The notes under the pieces are model-generated. The model was not told the DNA's origin and searched no databases. It saw nothing but the letters and a program-made list of their open reading frames with translations. Positions 23,843 through 32,421 of a stretch of DNA of 50,298 nt are shown here, one piece after another; position 1 is the stretch's first letter; each line of letters opens with the position of its first letter. Source of the stretch: Myxococcales bacterium (lineage in GTDB: Bacteria; Myxococcota_A; UBA9042); the NCBI GenBank assembly GCA_009692425.1, contig SHZF01000029.1:1-50298 (forward strand), given 5' to 3'. Position numbers and translations under genes: made by a program.

Positions 23843-24945
23843 TGGACAGGACGGCTCCCTCTGCGGGCGGCAGCCCCGACCGACCGGACCTGCGACTGTC
23901 CTGGGCGGAATTTGGGCTACTGCGCCTACTGTCACGTCCCGAACTGACGGCCGACGAGGCCGCGACGTTGGGCACCATGCTGCCGCAGTGTCGCGCCGAC
24001 CGCTGGCCGACGCTGCTCGGTCGCGCGGCGGACCACGGTGTCGCGCTGTGGTGGCAGGCGCACCTGGCCGCCGCCGACTTCACGCTGGCGGCGAACGACA
24101 GGCTCGCCCTGCGCCGCCACTGTGACGCCCTGGCGCTGCGGGTGCTCCGCTCCGACATCCTGCACGCCCGCGTCGCCCGCGACCTGGCAACGGGTCGGGA
24201 CGCCGCCTGCGTCCTGATCAAGGGTCGCGCCATCGAGGCGCGGGTGTATCCGGCGGGGGTGCCGCGCCCTGCAGCGGACCTCGACTTGCTGGTGCGGCCC
24301 GGTCAGCGGGCGACGGTCGAAGCGGCCTTGCTCGGTCACGGTTTCCTGCCCGGTCACCTGGCTGCAAGCGGCCACGAACAAGCGTGGTCCGCACCCGACG
24401 GCACCATCGACTTGCATCACACGCTGCTGTGTCCCCTGCGTTTTCCGGCAGCGGTGGGCCCGACGATGGGCGCCATGAGCGACCGGGTGGCGCCGGGTCC
24501 GAGTGGCTGCCTCGAACTCGATCCGCTCGACCAGACCGCCCACCTGATCGTGCACCTCACCTGGGGAGTCGGCGCCGACCTGCGCCACCTCGGCGATCTG
24601 GTCCAATGGGTGCGCCGCGCAGGCGTGCCGCCACAGCCGGCCCTGGCGCGCATTGCGACGTGGGGAGCACGGCGGGCAGGCGCCGCGGCCAGCAGAGCCT
24701 TGCTTGCATTCGCACCGGACCTCGACCGGGCCTGGGGCGCGTTGGACCGGAGCGATGCCCGCGACCATGCCGACGCCCTCCTGCAGTCTGTGCGCCAGCA
24801 TAGAGCACGCGCCACGCGAAAGCCGGGTTGGCCATGGCACGTCTTGTTCGAAACGGCACTGCGCGTCGACGATCCGCTGCGGTTCGGGTTGCGTTGGATG
24901 GCACGGCGCGTGACCAGCGCGTCGGCCCACGCCCGCCCGTTCTAG
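23839..24945 (+). CDS. Nucleotidyltransferase-like protein (PF14907 type)
   Basis: 368 residues; the ATG at 23839 overlaps the previous stop (ATGA), which fixes the start. The core motif VLIKGRAIEARVYPAGVPRPAADLDLLV (about residues 130-157) is the signature of the NTP_transf_5 family, with Lys-Gly-x-Ala, Arg-Pro and the D-x-D metal site. It is followed by a helix and GHGFLPG, then TIDLHHTLLCPLRFP and the helical QTAHLIVHLTWGVGADLRHLGDLVQWV. The family is often found with exopolysaccharide or lasso-peptide genes, but its reaction is not established. Here it pairs with an ATP-grasp enzyme and converges (4-base overlap) on a WecA-like gene. A joint role in glycan or peptide modification is a guess from context. 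Confidence 0.82.
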   Translation: MMDRTAPSAGGSPDRPDLRLSWAEFGLLRLLSRPELTADEAATLGTMLPQCRADRWPTLLGRAADHGVALWWQAHLAAADFTLAANDRLALRRHCDALALRVLRSDILHARVARDLATGRDAACVLIKGRAIEARVYPAGVPRPAADLDLLVRPGQRATVEAALLGHGFLPGHLAASGHEQAWSAPDGTIDLHHTLLCPLRFPAAVGPTMGAMSDRVAPGPSGCLELDPLDQTAHLIVHLTWGVGADLRHLGDLVQWVRRAGVPPQPALARIATWGARRAGAAASRALLAFAPDLDRAWGALDRSDARDHADALLQSVRQHRARATRKPGWPWHVLFETALRVDDPLRFGLRWMARRVTSASAHARPF

Positions 24946-25904
24946 AATGCCCACACGCGCAGCGCCACGACGACGCCCGTCAGCAGGCCGCACACGACGT
25001 ACAGCACGAGCACCGCCTGGCGTTGGCTCAAGCCGAGGTCGAGCAACCGGTGGTGGATGTGGCGCCGGTCCGAATTAAACGGCGAATTCCCGGCCAACGT
25101 GCGGCGCGCAAAAGCCAGGGTCGTGTCGAGGATCGGCACGCCCAACGCCACGATCGGCAGACACACCGCCAGCAGCGTCGTGCGCTTGCCGGTGGACCAA
25201 AGCGCCGCCGCCGCGAACACGTAGCCGATCGTCATCGAGCCGGAGTCGCCCATGAAGATGAGCGCCGGCGAGAAATTGTAGAACAGGAAGCCGACTACAC
25301 TGCCCGTGATAGCCGCCGCGAACAAGCACAGCATCACGTTGCCGTCGAGTTGGCTGGTCAGGAAGAGTGCGGTGCCTGCAAAGAACGCGACACCCGCCGC
25401 AAGGCCGTCGAGGCCGTCAATCAGGTTCATCGCGTTCACGATGGCGGCGACCCACAGGATGGTGACGGGCAAGGAGCCCCAGCCGAGGTCGAACGGCACG
25501 CCGAGCACCGTGAACCCTTCGAACCGCAGCCCGCCTTGCCACAAGACGACGCCGACAAGCGACTGCACGCCGAGCTTGGCCCACGCGCCGCAGCCCCGCA
25601 CGTCGTCGTATACGCCCAGCGCGAGAATGGCGCCGAGGCCGATGAGGAACGCGACGAGGCGGTCGCCGTCCTGCCGGAGTTCGAGCGCGAAGGAATTGGT
25701 GTAGAACAGCAGCGCCAAGATGGGCGCCAGGAATCCCAATGCAATCGCCACGCCACCGGTGCGCGCGATGGCGGTCACGTGCAGCTTGCGTTCGCCGTCG
25801 GGCGGGTCGAACAGGCCCAGGCGCCGCGACAAGTGGAGCACGACGGGCGTGGCGAGCGCCGAAACGCCGATTGCGGTCAAGAATGCAACGAGGTAGGTGC
25901 GCAC
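24942..25904 (-). CDS. WecA/MraY-family polyprenyl-phosphate sugar-1-phosphate transferase
   Basis: 320 residues, GTG start at 25904. An integral membrane protein with about 10 helices. Signature loops are present: PDGERKLHVTAIARTGGVAI near residue 36, GVYDDVRG near 97 (Asp-Asp Mg site), NAMNLIDGLDGLAAG near 157, FMGDSGSM near 215, and the WecA-type cytoplasmic SDRRHIHHRLLDLGL near 277, which separates this group from MraY. The enzyme would move a GlcNAc-1-phosphate-type sugar onto undecaprenyl phosphate, the first step of O-antigen, enterobacterial-common-antigen-like or exopolysaccharide assembly. It stands alone on the minus strand, converging on the ATP-grasp/nucleotidyltransferase pair. 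Confidence 0.93.
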   Translation of the reverse strand: MRTYLVAFLTAIGVSALATPVVLHLSRRLGLFDPPDGERKLHVTAIARTGGVAIALGFLAPILALLFYTNSFALELRQDGDRLVAFLIGLGAILALGVYDDVRGCGAWAKLGVQSLVGVVLWQGGLRFEGFTVLGVPFDLGWGSLPVTILWVAAIVNAMNLIDGLDGLAAGVAFFAGTALFLTSQLDGNVMLCLFAAAITGSVVGFLFYNFSPALIFMGDSGSMTIGYVFAAAALWSTGKRTTLLAVCLPIVALGVPILDTTLAFARRTLAGNSPFNSDRRHIHHRLLDLGLSQRQAVLVLYVVCGLLTGVVVALRVWAF

Positions 25905-26138
25905 GCCCGGACTCCGCCAGCGGTTCGGCCGCGCGCTTCCGTGGGGTTCGCGCGTGCCGCCCAGCCCCTAGGTTGCCAGTGGGGCGGCGCGGGATTTTAG
26001 ATGGACGCGGCCGACAAGTCGAACCGCGGATTCGCAATGCCGAGTGGGGATCTGCGCCGGCCCCGCCGCAACCATGACAAAAGGATCACGGCCGTCGCCG
26101 ACGCGGCACAAGAGAGCCAGCACGACGCCCGACGAGTA

Positions 26139-27863
26139 TCACACTTCGACGAGCGGCGTCAGTGCTTCCCGGTGCGCAGGCGACTGCAACTTCTTGATGG
26201 CGCCCGTCTCGATCTGGCGGATGCGCTCGCGCGTCAGGTTGAACATCTCGCCCACCTGTTCCAGCGTCAGGCCTTCTTCGTGGCCGATGCCGAACCGCAG
26301 CTTGAGCACCGCCTCTTCGCGCGGGTGGAGCCGGGTGAGCGCGCGCCGCATCTGTGCCGCGATATCCTTCTGGATGCAGCAGTCGATGCCCTTGACCGCC
26401 GCGTGGTCCTCTACAAAATCGACCAGTTGCGCGTCATCCTCGCCGACCGGAGCGTCGAGGCTCAGGGGGCTCTTGACCATGCGCAGGATCGTCTCGACCT
26501 GGTCGAGCGGCTGCTCCGTGCGCTCGGCGATCTCGTCGACAGTCGGCTCGCGCCCGAACTCCTGCTCCAGCCGCCCACGTTCGCGCATGATGCGGTTGAG
26601 CGCTTCGATGAGGTGCACCGGAATCCGGATGGTGCGCGCCGAGTCAGCGATCGACCGCGTGATCGACTGTCGAATCCACCAAGTCGCGTACGTCGAGAAC
26701 TTGTAGCCACGCTGCCACTCGAACTTCTCGACGGCCTTGATGAGGCCGATGTTGCCCTCCTGCACAAGGTCGAGCAGGGCCATGCCGCGGTTCAGGTAGC
26801 GCTTGGCGATGCTGACGACGAGGCGCAGGTTGGCCTGAATCATCACGCTGCGGGCCTCGCCGATGTTCTTCTGGGCCTCGCGCACCTTGCGCAGGTCGCG
26901 CTGGGCCTGCTCGGCAGGAAACCCGTACGCTGCAGCCGCCTTGGCCGCCAACTCGGCCGCGTCGCGCAAGGAATGCATCGTTTTGGCCCGGTCCGAGCGG
27001 ATGCGCTTGGGCTCCTTGGGCAAGCCCGTCACTTCCTTGCGTTCGACGCCGGCATCGTGCAGGGCGCGCCGCAGTCGCTGCTCGCTGCGCACGCAGTCCC
27101 GCGCCAGTTCCTGGAAGCGCGCCAAGGCTTCTACGATCAGCTTCTCCCCCGTGCGATCCTCCCAGAACGAGCGGTACTTGGCGCGCATCGCCTGGATCAT
27201 CAGCAGCGGCCGCTCGGCACCAACCTCACCGCACAGGTTGGCGATCTCGCCGTCGAGCGCCAGGACGCGATCGCGGAACCGCTCGGCGCGCGCCAGCGTC
27301 GTGATGCGGGCGTCGCGGTCGCGCCAACTCTCCGCATCGGTCCACTTGCGCAGCAGGTCCTGGTCGGTGGCCATGCCGATCGGCAGTTCGGACAGGTACG
27401 GGCGGCACGCGGGCACCCGGTCGAGGGTCTCGAGAATGTCGGCGGAACTCTCCTCGATCCGGCGGGCCACGTCGGCCTCGCCCTCGCGTGTCAGCAGGGC
27501 CACGCGGCCGATGTGCTGCAGGTACAGCACGGTCGGGTCCACATGGGTTTGTGCGGCCTCCTCCGCCCCACGCCGCTTCATCTTGCGTGCGGCACCGCCC
27601 GGGGCGCCGACGTCGTGGATTCCGGAGTCGTGCGCGCCTGGCTCCGGATCGGCAAGGGCGACGTCGTCGAATGCAAAGTCGTCATCGAGGCAGGGAGGTT
27701 CGGCGAGCGCGGCGCTGTGCATGAAATCCTCGTCCGGTGTTGCGGCTCCGGCGTTGGGAAAAGCTCCGGGCGTCGCATCGACCCCGAAACCGTCGCTGCT
27801 GTCGAAGCGCGGCCCTGCGTCCGTACGGTCTCCCGCCATCTGCTTGCCGAACCTCCGAGCCAT
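26139..27863 (-). CDS. rpoD: Primary sigma-70 factor (RpoD-like)
   Basis: 574 residues from the ATG at 27863 (ATG at 27839 also possible). Residues 1-100 are acidic and unstructured ([30 protein letters not shown]) and do not look like a standard region 1.1. Region 1.2 begins [21 protein letters not shown] (about 108). A non-conserved region of about 190 residues follows. Regions 2.1-2.4 are [17 protein letters not shown] ... [19 protein letters not shown] ... [20 protein letters not shown]; region 3 is [14 protein letters not shown]; and region 4 ends in [25 protein letters not shown]. The intact region 2.3-2.4 and 4.2 sequences indicate recognition of TTGACA/TATAAT-type promoters, as proposed at several sites in this window. 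Usual RpoD neighbours (dnaG, rpsU) are absent. Confidence 0.93.
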   Translation of the reverse strand: MARRFGKQMAGDRTDAGPRFDSSDGFGVDATPGAFPNAGAATPDEDFMHSAALAEPPCLDDDFAFDDVALADPEPGAHDSGIHDVGAPGGAARKMKRRGAEEAAQTHVDPTVLYLQHIGRVALLTREGEADVARRIEESSADILETLDRVPACRPYLSELPIGMATDQDLLRKWTDAESWRDRDARITTLARAERFRDRVLALDGEIANLCGEVGAERPLLMIQAMRAKYRSFWEDRTGEKLIVEALARFQELARDCVRSEQRLRRALHDAGVERKEVTGLPKEPKRIRSDRAKTMHSLRDAAELAAKAAAAYGFPAEQAQRDLRKVREAQKNIGEARSVMIQANLRLVVSIAKRYLNRGMALLDLVQEGNIGLIKAVEKFEWQRGYKFSTYATWWIRQSITRSIADSARTIRIPVHLIEALNRIMRERGRLEQEFGREPTVDEIAERTEQPLDQVETILRMVKSPLSLDAPVGEDDAQLVDFVEDHAAVKGIDCCIQKDIAAQMRRALTRLHPREEAVLKLRFGIGHEEGLTLEQVGEMFNLTRERIRQIETGAIKKLQSPAHREALTPLVEV

Positions 27864-27942
27864 GCGGCCCGCGGTTGGAAGCCATGCAAAGGACGGACCA
27901 ACTGCTCAACGATTCGCGAGACAGTCTTGATTTCGATTGGTT

Positions 27943-28004
27943 CAGAATTCTGGCGCCCACCGCGTCGCGGCCGAGGCAGGAGGCGACCTGACATGCGTGT
28001 CAGG
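27943..28004. other. Palindrome and stem-loop upstream of rpoD
   Basis: The 204-base gap between the regulator gene and rpoD contains a perfect 10-bp palindrome CAGAATTCTG (27943-27952) and a stem-loop CCTGACA-tgcg-TGTCAGG (27987-28004). Neither is followed by a T-run on the minus strand. They may be an operator and a weak termination or processing element. No convincing rpoD promoter could be chosen by eye. Confidence 0.35.
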
Positions 28005-28067
28005 CTTTATGACGGGAAGTGCGCACGATTGGCTCAACTGCTGGCAGGCCCGCCGCCGGGGCCCACG

Positions 28068-30854
28068 TCACGGCTTGGGTGTGCCGCCCGACTTGCGCGT
28101 GGCCGCCGGCGTGGCCGTGCGGCGCGGGGCCAGCGACGGAATGGCCGTCACGCGGTCGCACTTCTCCATCAACGCGTGCGCTTCGGCGCTGCGGCCGACC
28201 CGGGTCAGGAACGCTGCATGGGCCTGCAGACACGCGACGAGTTCGCACACTTCTCCTGCGGATTCGAGCACTTGGGACGACTTCAAGAATGCGTCGTGGG
28301 CGGCATCGGCGTCGGGCACGTCGGCGTGCACTTCGGCAAGCGTGCGCAGGCTGGCGGCCCGTGTCCGCACCATACCCAACTGCTGCGCTGCGGCGACGGC
28401 ACGCCGCGCCCACTTGAGCGCGCGGTCCTGATCGTTGCGCCGGCGGGCGGCCTGGGCGAGGTTGCGCGCCGCGTCGCTCAAGACCGCGTTGTCGCCGAGC
28501 CGACCCGCCCCCTCGACCGCCTTGTACAGCAACGCCTCGCCTTCATCGATGCGCGAGGCGAGCAGCAGGACTTCGCCCAGGTTGTTCTGCGCCATCGCGA
28601 TCATCCGGCGGTTGCCGATGCGGCGCGCGAGTTCGTGCACTTCTTCCATCGTCGAAACGGCGGCGTCGTGCTGGCCGCCAGCAACCTGGACGCCGCACGT
28701 CGCGTTGAGCGCTTCGAACAGACCGACGAGATTCTTGTTCTCCTTGTGGATTTCTGCGGCCTTTTCCAGCCACTCGGCGGCCTGCTCGAGGTTGCCGAGG
28801 CTCAGCGACACAAGCCCGAGGTTGGCCAAGGTGTGCGCCTGGCCTGCCCGGTCCCCCAGGCGGCCCCGCAATTGGGCGGCACGATCGAGCCACTGCCGCG
28901 CGGGGTCCATGTGGCCGGCGATCCACCATGTGCGGCCCAAATCGTCGCACGTCGCGCCCATGCCGCCCAAGTTGCCGACTGCTTCATGCAGCTTGTAGGC
29001 CGCCATGAAGTGGTCGACGGCGGCCTGCACCTTGCCCTGGCTGCGCAGCAGGCGTCCGATGCGCTGCAGGGCGGCGGCTCCTTTTGAACGCGCGCGAAAC
29101 CGCCAGGCCAGCCCGAGCGCGTCGCGGTAGTGCTGCTCGGCTTCCGCGGCGCGACCGTCGAACTCTGCCAGACGTCCCAACCCCAGCAGGACGGCCGTGT
29201 GCACGTGGGCGTCTTCGGCCGGGATCAGTTCGCGGGCCTGGCGCAACCACACGCCCGCTTGATCGTGGCGAAACTCGTCGAGGGCCCGCTCGCCCGCGCG
29301 CAGGCAGACGTGGCCCGCATGCGTGCGCTCGCCGGCCCGCAACCACAGCGGCGCGAGCACGTCAGAAAGCTCAAACGCGCGCTCGCCCGCCACCATCTGC
29401 AACCACACCGCCGCGCGGTGCGACAGCGCTTGCAACGCCTGCAGATCGTGCTGCTCGAGCAGCGACTCGAGGTCCGACTCCGCAACGAAGCGAAAACACG
29501 TCTCGTGTGGCAGGATCGCGCCGCGTTCCGGAACAATCTGGCCCTTCTCCACGAGGCCCGCACACGCACGGCGCACCCGCTCGGGGGTTTCGTCGCGCCC
29601 GAGATCGGCGACGTTCTTGGCGTCACTGGCAGCGCGCTCGCCGCGCAGCAACGCGACCACGCCACCGAGCCAGAAGCGCTGGCCGAACACCGCGCCGAGG
29701 CTTGCGACCTTCAGTTGGAAATCGTCGAGCCCATCGAGGCGACCGCCGCGCGACGAGCGCAGCCCGCCGCTTGCCGCAAGCTCGCGAATTCGTGCCGGCA
29801 ACACCCGCCAGTTGTCGGCGTCGCGCACGATCGCACCGTGGAGCGCGAGGCTTTCGAGTTCGTCGAGCAGCGTCCCCGGCCGACCGTTGGCGTGCTGCGC
29901 CAGCACCTTCAGCACGGAGTCATCGACGCCGAGCACCCCGTTGAGCGCCCGCCGCGCGATCGCGTCGAGGGCGGCCGGCTTGAGCGGCTGCAACTCCAGT
30001 TTTTCGAGGTCACCGAGCCACGGCCGCCGGTTGACGCCGCGGCGGTCCGACGACAAGACAATGACTGCGGGGAGATCCGCGCCATCGACCACGAGATGCT
30101 GCAGGAACGCGAGGCTCTGCTCGTCGGCGTCGCCTGCGTCGTCGATCGCGATCACGGTGGCGGTATGGGTGAGGTCCTTGCGGATCAGGCTGTCGAGTGC
30201 CTCGCGCGCCCGGCGCTGTTGTTCGGCGCGGTCGTCGAAGTCGATCGAGTGTTCGTTCCAGAAGTGAAAGCCGAGCATCGGCCCGCACGTGCGCGCCACG
30301 TCGGCCCCGGCCGGGTCGCCATAGAAGGACTCGACTGTACGCTCGAAGCGCTCGCCCGCGATCGTGCCACCGAGGTAGTCGGGAATGTCGAAGCGCAACC
30401 GCAGCAGCCGCTCGATCATCGCGTAGGGCCGGTGCATGCCTTGGGCGCTCGTCATGAGCACGCGGGTGCCGGGCCGCTGTTCGCCGATCTGCAGCCGCAG
30501 CGCATCGAGCAAACGCGAACGGCCGCTGCCTGCCTCGCCTTGCACGAGCATCGCCTGCAAGCCACGCGCATCGAGGGCGGCGCGCACGGCACCCACCAGA
30601 CGCTGGGTCTCTTCATCGCGCCCGGTCAGGGCGATCTTGTCGGCCTCGCCGCGCCACGGCAGCACGACACGCTGGGGCACCGCGGCACCGCGCGACATCT
30701 CCGTCGAACCGCTGGATTCGAGCAGGTCCGCGTCGTCGAAAAAGTGGCCGACCACGTCGCGTTGGACGTCGCCCGTCGTGCCCAGCGGAGCCAGGCAGCT
30801 CTCGCAGAACAAGAGGCTCGTGACGTTGTGGTGGCCGCAGCGCTTGCACTGCAT
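28068..30854 (-). CDS. Zinc-ribbon, P-loop ATPase and TPR regulator-like protein
   Basis: 928 residues, starting at the ATG at 30854, directly before a zinc ribbon (MQCKRCGHHN ... FCESC, two Cys pairs). Residues about 75-330 form a MalT/adenylyl-cyclase-associated type ATPase: LTGRDEETQRLVGAV, VQGEAGSGRSRLLDAL (Walker A with Arg in place of the usual Lys) and VIAIDDAGDADEQSLAFLQHL (Walker B). From about 560 to 900 there are roughly ten TPR-like repeats (ALQRIGRLLRSQGKVQAAVD, TLANLGLVSLSLGNLEQAAE, AQNNLGEVLLLASRIDEGEA). No DNA-binding or cyclase domain follows, so the output is unclear; it may act as a signalling scaffold. It is divergent from a lipoprotein gene and lies upstream of rpoD on the same strand. 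Confidence 0.85.
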   Translation of the reverse strand: MQCKRCGHHNVTSLLFCESCLAPLGTTGDVQRDVVGHFFDDADLLESSGSTEMSRGAAVPQRVVLPWRGEADKIALTGRDEETQRLVGAVRAALDARGLQAMLVQGEAGSGRSRLLDALRLQIGEQRPGTRVLMTSAQGMHRPYAMIERLLRLRFDIPDYLGGTIAGERFERTVESFYGDPAGADVARTCGPMLGFHFWNEHSIDFDDRAEQQRRAREALDSLIRKDLTHTATVIAIDDAGDADEQSLAFLQHLVVDGADLPAVIVLSSDRRGVNRRPWLGDLEKLELQPLKPAALDAIARRALNGVLGVDDSVLKVLAQHANGRPGTLLDELESLALHGAIVRDADNWRVLPARIRELAASGGLRSSRGGRLDGLDDFQLKVASLGAVFGQRFWLGGVVALLRGERAASDAKNVADLGRDETPERVRRACAGLVEKGQIVPERGAILPHETCFRFVAESDLESLLEQHDLQALQALSHRAAVWLQMVAGERAFELSDVLAPLWLRAGERTHAGHVCLRAGERALDEFRHDQAGVWLRQARELIPAEDAHVHTAVLLGLGRLAEFDGRAAEAEQHYRDALGLAWRFRARSKGAAALQRIGRLLRSQGKVQAAVDHFMAAYKLHEAVGNLGGMGATCDDLGRTWWIAGHMDPARQWLDRAAQLRGRLGDRAGQAHTLANLGLVSLSLGNLEQAAEWLEKAAEIHKENKNLVGLFEALNATCGVQVAGGQHDAAVSTMEEVHELARRIGNRRMIAMAQNNLGEVLLLASRIDEGEALLYKAVEGAGRLGDNAVLSDAARNLAQAARRRNDQDRALKWARRAVAAAQQLGMVRTRAASLRTLAEVHADVPDADAAHDAFLKSSQVLESAGEVCELVACLQAHAAFLTRVGRSAEAHALMEKCDRVTAIPSLAPRRTATPAATRKSGGTPKP

Positions 30855-30887
30855 CGGTCGGGTGCCCTCGCCCAAAAGGGGGGCGGG

Positions 30888-30916
30888 ATTCTGCGCCAGG
30901 ACGCGAACGGACACAA
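30888..30916 (-). promoter_or_regulatory. Possible promoter of the zinc-ribbon/TPR regulator gene
   Basis: On the minus strand TTGTGT (30916-30911) and CAGAAT (30893-30888) are 17 bases apart. They match consensus at three and four positions. Transcription would start near 30881, about 27 bases before the ATG. Confidence 0.33.
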
Positions 30917-30993
30917 GCGAAAATCGGTGAAGGCGGCGTGGCACGGCGTCCATGGCAAGGTGGAAGGTTTGAATCGAAAGGCGCGGACCGCCG

Positions 30994-31021
30994 TTGACAG
31001 CGCGGCGCGGATGCCTATCCT
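30994..31021 (+). promoter_or_regulatory. Sigma-70-type promoter of lipoprotein gene
   Basis: A perfect TTGACA (30994-30999) is followed 16 bases later by TATCCT (31016-31021). The same TATCCT minus-10 appears upstream of the CBM9-like lipoprotein gene. The transcript would carry a leader of about 230 bases before the ATG at 31257. Confidence 0.55.
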
Positions 31022-31037
31022 ACCCGCGTCGTTGCGC

Positions 31038-31186
31038 CCCGGACCATCCGGGAATTCGACCGCGCAGCAGGGTTTTCCTGTGGGCGACGGCGGGGCGCCG
31101 AACCGGCTGGGACAACGCCGGAACGGCAGGATACGCGACCGACCCTGCCCGCAGCGGTAGCGGACAGGTGACCGAACTCTGTCCGC
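31038..31186 (+). other. Stem-loops in long 5' leader
   Basis: Two perfect stem-loops lie in the proposed leader of the lipoprotein gene: CCCGGA-cca-TCCGGG (31038-31052) and GCGGACAG-(11-base loop)-CTGTCCGC (31160-31186). No known riboswitch class was recognised. They could control stability or translation of the message. Confidence 0.4.
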
Positions 31187-31256
31187 GACAGGCGCGGCAG
31201 GCGACTGACAATGCAAGCGCTCGACATCGATCGGCGCACACTGATCTGGAGGAAAC

Positions 31257-32033
31257 ATGAGCAAGCACAATGGGATTCTGGCGGCATTCGGCGCACTCGC
31301 GCTGATCGCGTCGGGATGTGAGGCGAGCACGGGCGGCACCGATGCAGCGGCGGGCGACGCCACCACCACAACCGATACCGTGCCAAGCACCGATGCGAAG
31401 GTCGCCACGGACGCGGCGGCGGCAACGGACGCAGCCGTGGCCAAGGTCTACAAGTACGTCACCATCGACGGCGCTCCGCTGAAGACCGAGGACTGCACGA
31501 AGACGTCGAGCCCCGGTGCGGACCTCGACGTGGTGGCCCTGTTCCGCGGTGGCAAGCTCCAGGGCGTCGGCAAGGTCGGCTCCGCGTTGCACAAGAAGGG
31601 CACTACGCCGTTGTGCGAGAAGGAGAACAAGCACGCGGAAGCCAAGGACGTCGAAGGCAAGTTGGACACCAAGATGTACACGACCGCAACGCCGGACACG
31701 GGCTACTTCGGCTTGTCGAACGGCTCCGTGCAGGTTCAGATCGGCGCGTGCACCAAGGCAACCGATGACGTCTCGGTGTGCGACGGCGCGGGCGCGTCGG
31801 TCGACATCCTGGTCGGCGATGAACTCGATGTCTACGAAGTCGACGACACCTACAAGAAGGCCGGCAAGGGCCCGCAGTCGGGCATCGCAGACGACAAGTG
31901 CACCTGCCTGGCCGAAGAATACGACGTCTACGTGCACGTCACGGACGGCGGCGTGAGCAAGGACGGCTCCAGCCTGGGCACCTTCAAGGGCTCGGCGACG
32001 GCGTTCCAGTCCAAGGCCATCAAGGTCAAGTAG
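31257..32033 (+). CDS. Lipoprotein, paralogue of the 37345-38049 lipoprotein
   Basis: 258 residues with a strong GGAGGA ribosome-binding site. The lipoprotein signal is GILAAFGALALIASGC (Cys21), followed by a Thr/Asp/Ala linker (about 22-62). The folded domain (65-258) contains YKYVTIDG, SPGADLDVVALFRGGKLQGV, GYFGLSNGSVQVQIGAC, CDGAGASVDILVGDELDVYEV, a C-x-C pair (CTCLAEEYDVYVHV) and LGTFKGSA. The same order of motifs appears in the second lipoprotein of this window, so they are paralogues. The fold is probably an all-beta, disulfide-containing domain exposed to the periplasm or the outside. No known function. It is monocistronic: its own promoter, long leader and a strong terminator bound it. 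High expression is suggested by the strong promoter, ribosome-binding site and terminator. Confidence 0.85.
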   Translation: MSKHNGILAAFGALALIASGCEASTGGTDAAAGDATTTTDTVPSTDAKVATDAAAATDAAVAKVYKYVTIDGAPLKTEDCTKTSSPGADLDVVALFRGGKLQGVGKVGSALHKKGTTPLCEKENKHAEAKDVEGKLDTKMYTTATPDTGYFGLSNGSVQVQIGACTKATDDVSVCDGAGASVDILVGDELDVYEVDDTYKKAGKGPQSGIADDKCTCLAEEYDVYVHVTDGGVSKDGSSLGTFKGSATAFQSKAIKVK

Positions 32034-32069
32034 TCTGGCGCGTCCTGCGGGGCGTGCACTCGAATCGCG

Positions 32070-32110
32070 AACGCGCGGTCCCTGAACGGGGGCCGCGCGT
32101 TTGCGCTTTT
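32070..32110 (+). terminator. Strong intrinsic terminator
   Basis: A 13-bp stem (5' arm 32070-32082, 3' arm 32088-32101, loop TGAAC, one G-T pair) is followed by TGCGCTTTT. It lies 37 bases after the lipoprotein stop and before the toxin-antitoxin promoter. This is the clearest rho-independent terminator in the window. Confidence 0.8.
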
Positions 32111-32130
32111 GGGCGGCCCGGGGATGGCGC

Positions 32131-32160
32131 TTGAATCGGACCAGGAACCTAGTCTACTGT
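32131..32160 (+). promoter_or_regulatory. Possible promoter of the toxin-antitoxin pair
   Basis: TTGAAT (32131-32136) and TACTGT (32155-32160) are 18 bases apart. The antitoxin ATG at 32167 is only six bases beyond, so the message would be leaderless, which fits the lack of a ribosome-binding site. Confidence 0.38.
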
Positions 32161-32166
32161 CCGAAC

Positions 32167-32421
32167 ATGATCCGCCTCAATGTCCAGGACGCCAAGACCC
32201 ACCTGTCGCGCTACCTGGCGCAAGTCGAGGCCGGCGAGGTCGTCGTCTTGTGCCGACGCAACGTGGCCATTGCAGAGATCCGCCGCATCGATCCGGGCCG
32301 CACCGAACCGCGACGGACCGGCGTGATGAGTGAACGGCATCCCGGCTGGCAAGTGCCGGCCAGTTTTGACGATCCTCTGCCAGAATGGCTGCTCGACGCC
32401 TTCGATGGCGGTGGCAGGTGA
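32167..32421 (+). CDS. PhD/YefM-type antitoxin
   Basis: 84 residues from the ATG at 32167. The N-terminus MIRLNVQDAKTHLSRYLAQ, then VEAGEVVVLCRRNVAIAEIRRI, is a textbook Phd/YefM DNA-binding domain (compare EAKTxLSxLLxxVxxGExxxIxRxGxPVAxL). The C-terminal part (GWQVPASFDDPLPEWLLDAF) is acidic and hydrophobic, as expected of the toxin-neutralising tail. Antitoxins of this group dimerise, repress their own promoter and wrap the toxin. The stop overlaps the toxin GTG (GTGA). Confidence 0.9.
   Translation: MIRLNVQDAKTHLSRYLAQVEAGEVVVLCRRNVAIAEIRRIDPGRTEPRRTGVMSERHPGWQVPASFDDPLPEWLLDAFDGGGR

Larger units (their letters stand above)
30855..31256. other. Divergent intergenic region, 402 bases
   Basis: No coding frame is convincing. 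The region carries a minus-strand promoter candidate for the regulator gene, a plus-strand promoter candidate for the lipoprotein gene, a roughly 235-base 5' leader with two stem-loops, and a strong GGAGGA ribosome-binding site (31247-31252 region) for the lipoprotein. Confidence 0.6.

Noticed and set aside
26001-29087. Very long plus-strand open frame (about 1030 codons)
   Set aside because: It runs opposite rpoD and the zinc-ribbon/TPR gene and has no family motifs. It is a shadow of codon bias on the other strand.
31022-31256. Cobalamin or other known riboswitch in the lipoprotein leader
   Set aside because: I looked for conserved boxes of common classes and found only simple stem-loops.
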